A DNA stretch of 64,000 nt from RI-231 sp041394905 (GTDB taxonomy: Bacteria; Acidobacteriota; Terriglobia; Bryobacterales; UBA6623): NCBI GenBank assembly GCA_041394905.1, contig JAWKHJ010000029.1, forward strand, positions 6,305-70,304, in the 5' to 3' direction. Position 1 is the first letter of the stretch. Each line of letters starts with the position of its first letter. The notes beneath the pieces are model-generated. The model did not search any database and was not told the origin of the DNA. It saw nothing but the letters and a program-made list of their open reading frames with translations. The translations under genes and the position numbers were made by a program. Of this stretch, positions 57,303-64,000 are shown piece by piece.

Positions 57303-59707
57303 TCAGAAGTGGAAGTTCAGCGTCCCGATCAACTGCCGCGCCGGACCCGGCACAACGTGTCCACCGCCGACGCGGGCAAAATAATACTCGTCGGTCAGAT
57401 TTGTCAGATTCAGGCGCAGGTCGATGTTGTCCGCCAGCGGCATCGAGGCCATCAAGTCCGCCGTCCAATAGCCGTCGACGAACCGAGTGTTCGACACGTT
57501 GTTGTAGCGTCGGCCCATGTAGCGCACGCCGCCGCCAAGCGTCACGCGCTTGGGGAACGTGTAGCTCGACCACAAGTTGAACGAGTGCGGCGGCGACTGC
57601 GGGAAGCGGCTTCCAATCTCGTCCGGGTTGTTCGATTCGACGATGCGGCTGGTCATCCCTGTGTAGCCGCCGAAGAGCATCCATGAACGCGTCAGATGCC
57701 CGGTCGCGCCGACCTCGACGCCGCGAACACCGCTGCCGTCCGTCGAGCACTTGTGGCGGGTCCGTGGCCAGAATGCCCGGGTGCGCGCGTTCGTCTTCTC
57801 CACCTGGAACAGCGCCGTCGTCAACAGCAACCGGCTGTTGAGCAGATCCCACTTCGCTCCGGTTTCCACCGTGTATGTCTTCTCCGGCTTCAAGCTCGGA
57901 TCGTCGCCGCGGCCCACATAGGAGAGGCCTTCGAGCGACGGGTTGAGCGACGATCCATACGAGGCGTACAAGCTGGTCGACTGCGCCGGCTTGAACACCA
58001 GCCCGCTGCGCAAACTCACCATGTTCTGCGTGCGGTCAAGCGTTTCGCCCGCCGTGGTCAGCCCCTTCACCGCGAACCGCTCGGCGCGCAGCCCGCCGTT
58101 CGCCTGCCAGCGCCGGCCCAGCCGCACAGTGTCGAAGGCGTAGATCGCCTGTGTGTCCGCGTTGAGATCGCCGTTGAACTCGCCGTAGGTGAACGCCCCC
58201 GTGTAGACGTCGTCTGGATTGGGGTTGAGTAGCGTCGTCACGGCGTTCGGCGCCGAACGTAGCTGCCGGAAGTTCCCTTCCCGGCTCAGAGCGAAGCCCG
58301 TCACCACGTCGTGCTGAGCACCCCGCCGGTCCGGAAGCGCGCCGTAAGGTCGGCTTGGTTGTCGTAGATGTCGTCTTCCGTGATCCAGGAGCATCCTCGC
58401 GGTTGATCGCGGTCGAATCCGGATCGGCGAAGCGCGGAGGCGTGGCCACCGAGTCACGCGTCGAGCGGCTGTAGCGAACTGGCTGCGCACGCACGCCATC
58501 GGTGAAGTCGTGCTCGAAGCGGAACGTGGCGGTGTCCGCGCCCATCTTCTCCTTGTCGCGGTCGCGGTAGCCGTAAACGTCCGCGCGGAACCGGCGCCGC
58601 TTGTTGCGGTAGTCGGCGAGCACGTTGTTGCTGACCGGCACCCACGGGATGCCGTAGTCAGAGATGTTGTCCTGCTCGAGTCTCGAGTAGTTGAAGGTGT
58701 AGCGCGTGGGGAAGCGAGCCCGAAGGTGATTGTCGGCGCGATGCCATAGCGCGAATTCTTCACGACGTCCCGCCCAGGGACGCCCGAATCGTGGCCCATC
58801 ACGTTGAGCCGAAATCCGGTGCGCTCGCCCAGGAAGCGTAGTGGCGTGTTGATGTCCGCCGCGCCGCGCTTCAGGTTCGCCGTGCCGAGAGACACGTCCA
58901 ATCCGACGCGCGGCTGCAAGCTGGCGCTCTTCGAGACGAGGTTGATCGAGCCGCCGGCCGAACCGCGGCCGGTGAACGCCGACTGCGGCCCCTTCACCAC
59001 CTCGACCTGCTCCATGTTGAACGGGTCCCGCGACTGCGGACCCAGATCGCGTACGCCGTCGACGAAGACATCGTTGCGGGCGCTGAAACCGCGCAAGGTC
59101 AGGTTGTCGCCCGCGGGCGTGCCGCCCTCCCCTGCCATCACGGTTAGTCCGGTCACGTTGGAGCACGTCGCTCAGGCTCATCGCGCCCTGTTGGCGGATC
59201 ACCTGCTGGTCGACGACGGTGATCGTCTGGGGATGTCACGCAACGGCGCGGTGTACTTGGGCGATGTCGGCTCCGGCGTCGCATGGACTTCGACGGAAGT
59301 CACTGGACCGAAGAGCTCGAGCCGGCGACGGCCGGCGCGGTGAAGCGGTAGCGCACGTCCGTACCCTCGAGCAGCCGCCGCAACGCCTCCTCCACCCGCA
59401 ACTGGCCTGCAACGCCGGGCGACTGGATCTCGAGCACGTTCAGGCTCGTCGCCTTCACCTCGATGCCGCTCGTCCGGCGAAAGGCAGGCAACACTTCGGA
59501 AAGCGGCCCAGCCGGGATGTCGAACTGCCTCACGGCATCGGTGGCCGGTGAGGGGTTGGCGTCATTGGGACGCGGCCCCGGAGGCGCCGATTGCGCCGCT
59601 GCCGGCACGACCGTCTTTGAGCCCAAGGCCGAATAGGCGATCAAAGCGCCGGTGGCCGCCCACCGGTATACAACCGGCCAGCCGCCGGGCTTCTGGGGTT
59701 TCCGCAC
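57303..59707 (-). CDS. TonB-dependent siderophore receptor with STN domain (frameshifted)
   Basis: About 800 residues from a GTG at 59707 preceded by aggagg. Signal peptide, then a secretin/TonB N-terminal domain (FDIPAGPLSEVLPAFRRTSG, EALRRLLEGTDVRYRF). Plug domain with LRGFSARNDVFVDGVRDLG and VEVVKGPQSAFTGRGSAGGS. The barrel ends RQLIGTLNFHF. The STN domain means it may signal to an anti-sigma factor as well as transport, as in FecA-like receptors, although no fecI/fecR pair is adjacent. Frame changes near 59300, 59160 and in 58720-58330. First gene of an iron operon with a Fur-like site 210 bp upstream. Confidence 0.85.
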
Positions 59708-59790
59708 GTTCGCTTCCTCCTGTGAGATCCACGGCCGGAAGCGCCTACAATGAGGACGGTTCCCAGCCGACTCGTGTTGGGGATCGCTTC

Positions 59791-59830
59791 GAACCGGGCG
59801 GCTGCTGCGCCACAGTGGGCCGCCCGGTTC
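59791..59830 (-). promoter_or_regulatory. Strong hairpin in the receptor leader
   Basis: A perfect 12-bp stem (gaaccgggcggc / gccgcccggttc) around a 16-nt loop lies in the untranslated leader, between the promoter at 59893-59922 and the GTG at 59707. No T-tract follows, so it is not a plain terminator. A leader control element or an mRNA-stabilising structure is possible. Confidence 0.45.
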
Positions 59831-59892
59831 CCTTGCTTTCCAAACTCTCACCGCCGGCGCCTCGGGCCTCCAGGCGGCGTTTTCTTCAGCCC

Positions 59893-59926
59893 ATTACATC
59901 CCTACTTGCAACTCAATGTCAAGTAG
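59893..59926 (-). promoter_or_regulatory. Promoter with overlapping Fur-like dyad for the iron operon
   Basis: On the minus strand TTGACA (59922-59917) and TGTAAT (59898-59893) are 18 bp apart. The 7-bp dyad CTACTTG...CAAGTAG (59902-59926) covers the -35 element and part of the spacer. The inner sequence TGACATT-G-AGTTGCA matches 9 of 14 positions of the 7-1-7 Fur consensus TGATAAT-N-ATTATCA. The downstream genes are all of the iron-uptake type, which supports iron-dependent repression. Confidence 0.55.
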
Positions 59927-60108
59927 AGCAACCTGACAAGCGAGCATTCCCGCCGGAAATTACAAATTTCGTACAAATCTGCCTAGGGCGAAGCTGCAAC
60001 GTCGTAGCTGCTCGCATTTCCGAGCGGGTTGTATCACAATAACCACCAACGGCCGCGCACGCCGTGTAATTGCAAAGTTTCCCCAGACCCAAGCCTCACG
60101 GAGGCGAC

Positions 60109-61709
60109 ATGCCCCAGAACAGCAACTCCCGCCGCCTCAGCCGGCGCGCCCTTCTCGGTTCCAGTCCGCTCATCGCGAGCATGCTCGCGGAGGCTTCGGC
60201 CGTTCCGCTCGACGCCGCTCCGATCGCCGATCCGTCCCCGGACGTCTATACCCGCATCGGCGCGAAGCCGTTCATCAACTGCACGGCGACGTTGACGATC
60301 AATGGCGGCTCGCGCCAGCTCGAGGAGGTGATCTCCGCCATCGAGCAAGCCGGCCACTACCACGTCAACATCGACCAACTGCAAGAAGCGGCCGGCAAGC
60401 GTCTGTCGCAGATGCTGCAAGTGCCCTGGGCGCTCGTCGCCTCCGGCGCCGCCGGTGCGTTGGCATACGCCACCGCCGGAATCGTCGCGGGCACGGACCC
60501 CGAGCGCATTACCCAGCTACCGGACCTGACCGGCCTCAAGAACGAGGTCATCATCCCCAAATCCTCGCGCAATCAGTACGACCATGCTGTCCGCATGATC
60601 GGCTTGAAAGCCATCGAGGTGGATTCGGTGGATGAGCTCAAAGCCGCCATCGGCCACAACACGGCTTTAGACATGATCCTCGGCAACCGTTTCGACACGG
60701 TCAATGTCAGCCTGAAGGAAGCCGCGCCGATCGCGAAGGCAGCCGGTGTGCCCGTTCTCGTGGACGCCGCGGCGGACTACCTGATCGTTCCCAATCCCTA
60801 TCTCGCACTGGGCGCCGACCTCGTCGCCTACTCCGGCGGTAAGATCACCCGTGGTCCGCAGACCGCCGGCCTGCTCGTCGGCCGCGAAGACTTGGTTCGC
60901 GCCGCTTACTGGAACGGCGCCCCGCACCATGGCTTCTGCCGCCCGATGAAGGTGAGCAAGGAAGAGATCGTGGGCATGGTGGCTGCCGTTGATACGTGGA
61001 TCAAGCAGCGCGACCTCGAGAAGGAATATGCGGAGTGGAACGGCTGGTATGACCACATCACCAAAGCCGTCACCGCCGTTCCGGGCGTCACGACCAAGGT
61101 CAACAAGCCCTCGCGCGGCGGCCCGTTCCCCACGCTCACCGTGGCCTGGGATCCAGCCAAGATCGGCATGAGCGCCGGCGAACTGCACGAAATCCTCATC
61201 AACGGCGACCCATCGATCCAGACCCACGCCGCCGGTGAAGGGACGTCCTTCGCCATCCGTCCGGTCGCGATGAAGCCCAACGAGTATAAGATCGTCGCCG
61301 ACCGCTTGGCGGAGATCTTCCGCTCGGCTCCCAAGCCCAAGTCCAAGAGCCTCAAACCGCCCGTTGCCGACATCGAGGGCCGCTGGGACGTCCAAGTGGA
61401 CTTCACGCGGGGTTCGGCCAAACACATGCTCTTCCTGGAGCCTCTGGATCGAACGTCGCCGGCACCCACGTTGGCACGGTCAAGCGCGGTCCGGTGAAAG
61501 GCAAGATCGACGGCGACATGGTCGAGCTGTCGAGCGTGCTGACTTTCGAAGGCTCCAAGCTCGGCTACTCGTTTGCAGGTAAGCTTTCCGGCGACACGAT
61601 CACTGGCGAGATCGACCTCGGCGAGTACCCCACCGCCAAGTTCACGGCCAAGCGGCACGGTTACGGCGGCGCTCTTCCCTCCGACCCGTCCAAATCCGGC
61701 AAGGTCTAG
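60109..61709 (+). CDS. Tat-exported SelA-like PLP enzyme with C-terminal beta domain (one frameshift)
   Basis: About 533 residues from the ATG at 60109. Leader SRRLSRRALLGSSPLIASML is twin-arginine. The fold-type I core resembles SelA and D-glucosaminate-6-phosphate ammonia-lyase relatives: YTRIGAKPFINCTATLTING, ALVASGAAGALAYATAGIVA, PVLVDAAADYLI and the PLP lysine in LVAYSGGKITRGPQTAGLLVG. After a linker a beta-rich domain follows (ADIEGRWDVQVDFTRGSAKH). An indel near 61450 shifts the frame, then GKIDGDMVELSSVLTFEGSK continues to 61709. An exported PLP enzyme is unusual. The natural substrate is unknown; family members eliminate or transfer amino groups on sugar acids or amino acids. Confidence 0.7.
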
Positions 61710-61725
61710 GGACCAGTAAAAAGGC

Positions 61726-61760
61726 GGCCTGACGAGCGGGGAGGTTTGCTCGTCAGGCCG
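61726..61760 (-). terminator. Terminator between convergent genes
   Basis: A perfect 13-bp stem (cggcctgacgagc / gctcgtcaggccg) with a 9-nt loop. On the minus strand it is followed by TTTTT (61723-61719), serving the vWA gene. The symmetric stem may also stop the SelA-like transcript. Confidence 0.85.
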
Positions 61761-61786
61761 ACCAGTCGTTCGGGCGCTTGCTTCTG

Positions 61787-63373
61787 TTAGCGCGTGAGAC
61801 GCATCACTTCGCTGCGTACCTTCTCGAACGCCTTCTGGATTTCTCCGATACTCGGCGCGTATGTGTAGCTGCCCATCGGCTCGTCGGTCGCGGCGGTGAT
61901 CTGCACGCCGTAGCTGTCGCTTGGATCGTTCGAGATACGCTTCATCAACGCTGCGTCCGCATCGTAGCCGTAGCCGCCCAGGCCGATGGTGTGGATGTGT
62001 ACGCCCCCCGAGCGAACTGTCTCGCCGGGCGGTCTGTGCGATGTTGAGCATCAGGTTCTTGGCCGCGTTGTGTACGTTCGTCCCGCGGAAATCCGAGTCC
62101 GAGTTGTTGGAGCTGTCGTTGTAGAGACGAGAGTTGTTGTACGAGTACGGAAATCGCCCGCGTCACCCAAGCAGCCTCCGGGCGGGTTGTCGTCGATGCA
62201 GAATGTCTTCGCGGTGGAACCTGCTTCGCTGGCCGACCAGTCTCGCGGCCAGCTCTCGTTGGGGTCGAGAACGTACTCTGCGTTTCCGCCGTAGTCATTC
62301 GTGAAGCCCGTGCAAACAGGATTTTGCGGGTGATCGAGTACGGTGCTGCCGCTGTTCACCGGAGCCGGGCCGGCCTGGCGCTTCCAAAAGCCGCGAATGT
62401 CGTAAAACTGCGGGCTATTCCAGGTGGAGGTGTCCTGCCCCGCTCCCAACGTGCCTTCAAGGCTGCCGCCCGAGGTGGGGCACCTGGGCCCGGAGCCGCC
62501 GGTCTTGACTTTGAACCCTGCCGAGAATGCCGAGGGTTGTCCATCCGTGAAGAAGACGATCGCGTTCAGCGCGTTCGCGTCATTCACTCGCATGAGCTCC
62601 GAGTATGCCAACCAGAGGCCCGTCGACGAATTCGTGTACGCCGAATTCGGCACCGTTTGCATCTGAATGAGGTTCTTGATCACATTCCCGGTCTTGAATC
62701 CAGTGCTCAGCGGGTAGTCCACGTTCGCACCGGTGCCAAAAGTGACCAAACCGACGCGGTCGCGATTGTTGTCAAACTTCTGGATGAACTCGATCGCCGC
62801 GTTCTGAACGTCATCCCACGCCCCGACGTTCTTGAGCGAAGCCGAACGGTCAAGCACCACCACAACGTTGACGTCACGCCGAGCGGCGTAAGCCGACGAG
62901 CGCACCGTAACCTTGTTCATTCCGAAGAAGCGCATGAAAAACGTGGGCGCTTCGGCAATCGCGTTCACACGGATCTCGCGCATGCCTGGCTCGAGCGAAG
63001 TGTCCGTCTGAAACATGCTCGTGGCGCCAGGATCGACCTGCTTGGAAGCGATGTGAACCGATTGTTCGAATCGTCCGGTATTCCCCGTCAGCAGCAGGCC
63101 ATTGGGAAAGTTTGCGTCGAACAGCATCTGCGTTACGCGCTGAACTTCCTCTTCTTGGTCGCTGTAGCTCACGCCGCGCTCGAGCGCACGCATACCGCCC
63201 ATCGCCGCCGCGTCCGTCGCGGTTGAGAGAAAGGTCTTGACGGCGTAAGCCAACACCAAGTCCACGGCCAATCCGGCCATGCCCAAGGACATGGCCGAAA
63301 GCATGGCAATCATGACAAGTACCTGGCCCTTTCGCTTCCCGCGTCGAATGCTGGAAATATACTGGGTGCCCAT
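61787..63373 (-). CDS. Tad-type pilus-assembly protein with vWA domain (frameshifted)
   Basis: About 528 residues. A short cytoplasmic basic start, then a TadE/TadG-like membrane helix (GQVLVMIAMLSAMSLGMAGLAVDLVL). The von Willebrand A domain has its metal site in VNVVVVLDRSASLKNVG (D-x-S-x-S), VGLVTFGTGANVDYP and AIVFFTDGQPSAFS. The end reads VHIHTIGLGGYGYDADAALM through SIGEIQKAFEKVRSEVMRLT and stops at 61787. Frameshifts near 62155 and 62020. TadG-like proteins anchor or assist Flp pili or act as surface adhesins. No other tad genes are adjacent. It is single, with a terminator after it. Confidence 0.8.
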
Positions 63374-63806
63374 TCCCGCGTCTCCCTAGGCGGCATTTTT
63401 CCGCCACTCGTCTTCCTAGCGAAAGATTAGTCCTAGACCAGTCAAGAGCTCAATGGACAGTCAGTACTGATCTTGTTGGGACTTGCGTACCAAAATGAAC
63501 CAGCGAAGTACCCTTCTTTTCTTGAAACTCCAGCACTCTTTCCCCCTGGAAGAAATCATTGGGAAACCTGCTATTTCGGGCAAGATCGGGGCGCTTCGGG
63601 ACCCATCGAATGGACGCCGGCGAACGCTAGGCTCGACGTTTAGTCATCCCTGAAGACCGGCTGCCGAACCCTGACGTCGGAACGAGGTCCCGAGTCGGCA
63701 CGGGCTCAACTCTTGCTTTAGTCCTAGGACCGCCTTGCCCGTCCCAGGCCGAAGTATCAGGGGAAGCCCCTCTGTCGCGTCCTTGCACCACTCCCTTACA
63801 ATCTCT
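63374..63806. other. Divergent intergenic region, about 430 bp
   Basis: It should hold promoters for the vWA gene (minus) and the membrane protein (plus). No clear operator, repeat or small gene was recognised. AT content is higher near 63400-63560. Confidence 0.4.
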
Positions 63807-64000
63807 TTGGTCTTGGACTTTTTCTACCAGCACTGGTACTTAAGCACCGCCTTCCAGGCGGCAATGGTCATCCACTGGGTGCGGACGCGCCCGGAGTCCT
63901 ACTGGCTGTGGGTTATCCTGCTGCTCGGCCCGCTCGGCTCCGTTCTCTATCTGATCGTGGAGGTGCTACCAGGCATACGCTGGAAGCTGCCCGCGATCGA
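63807..64000 (+). CDS. Membrane protein, N-terminal part (runs off the window)
   Basis: An open frame to the window edge. It reads LDFFYQHWYLSTAFQAAMVI, then RTRPESYWLWVILLLGPLGS, then VLYLIVEVLPGIRWKLPA. Two membrane helices are separated by a basic-aromatic loop (RTRPESYWLW). From memory, acidobacterial TPR-containing membrane proteins begin this way. The start is uncertain: TTG at 63807 or 63813, or an ATG at 63864 inside the first helix. Partial. Confidence 0.5.
   Translation, partial: MVLDFFYQHWYLSTAFQAAMVIHWVRTRPESYWLWVILLLGPLGSVLYLIVEVLPGIRWKLPAI

Noticed and set aside
59707..59890. Cobalamin riboswitch in the receptor leader
   Set aside because: CACTGTGG and a GGGAA element are present, but the order and the B12-box do not fit. 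The operon is of the iron type.

Overview
The window is about 64 kb of high-GC bacterial chromosome. Gene content points to an acidobacterium of the Solibacter/Bryobacter type. The indicators are a carboxypeptidase-like TonB receptor, a Tricorn-type protease, a quinoprotein dehydrogenase with an embedded c-type haem site, a sulfatase, a GH51 arabinofuranosidase, a PEP-CTERM protein with an exopolysaccharide export locus, an RHS protein and a RAYT transposase. The lineage is inferred from the gene mix; no rRNA is present.

Region 1 (1-12.2 kb) is accessory and badly broken. It holds two unknown overlapping genes (0.6-1.5 kb), two damaged copies of a REP-associated tyrosine transposase with arrays of an 11-bp motif (1.7-4.4 kb), a frameshifted HEAT-like hypothetical gene (2.4-3.45 kb), an RHS core tail (5.3-5.7 kb), a secreted fibronectin-type repeat protein (5.7-7.5 kb) and a large secreted RHS protein with a P-domain (7.55-12.2 kb).

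Region 2 (12.2-22 kb) carries a membrane glycosyltransferase-like protein, a myo-inositol-oxygenase-like gene, tRNA-Ser(GGA), a PEP-CTERM protein, a tight three-gene cluster led by a GHKL-type ATPase, and groEL/groES. The three-gene cluster is the best candidate for an undescribed system.

Region 3 (22.2-31.9 kb) has a four-gene exopolysaccharide export operon (receiver, Wzz-like, ExoA-like ATPase, degenerate BY-kinase). It is followed by an alpha/beta hydrolase, a sulfatase, YjbQ, DinB and the quinoprotein dehydrogenase.

Region 4 (32-50 kb) has Tricorn, a HAD hydrolase next to gnd, rnhA, an Oar-like receptor and arsR-arsC-arsI. It continues with a nucleotidyltransferase relative, a YtxH protein, Pal, hemY-hemE, an SH3 lipoprotein and truB.

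Region 5 (50-64 kb) has a carbamoylputrescine amidase, a polymer-forming membrane protein, a Sel1 protein, GH51, a cyanophycinase-like protein and an iron-uptake operon (siderophore receptor, PKHD hydroxylase, PepSY protein) with a Fur-like site. It ends with an exported SelA-like PLP protein, a Tad-type vWA protein and the start of a membrane protein.

About seventeen coding regions are interrupted by one or more small indels while their residue patterns stay intact. They include normally essential single-copy genes (hemE, truB) and gnd. I read most of these as consensus errors of a long-read or draft assembly rather than real pseudogenes, and I give frameshifted genes as single spans. All family names come from recognising motifs by eye; no search was run.
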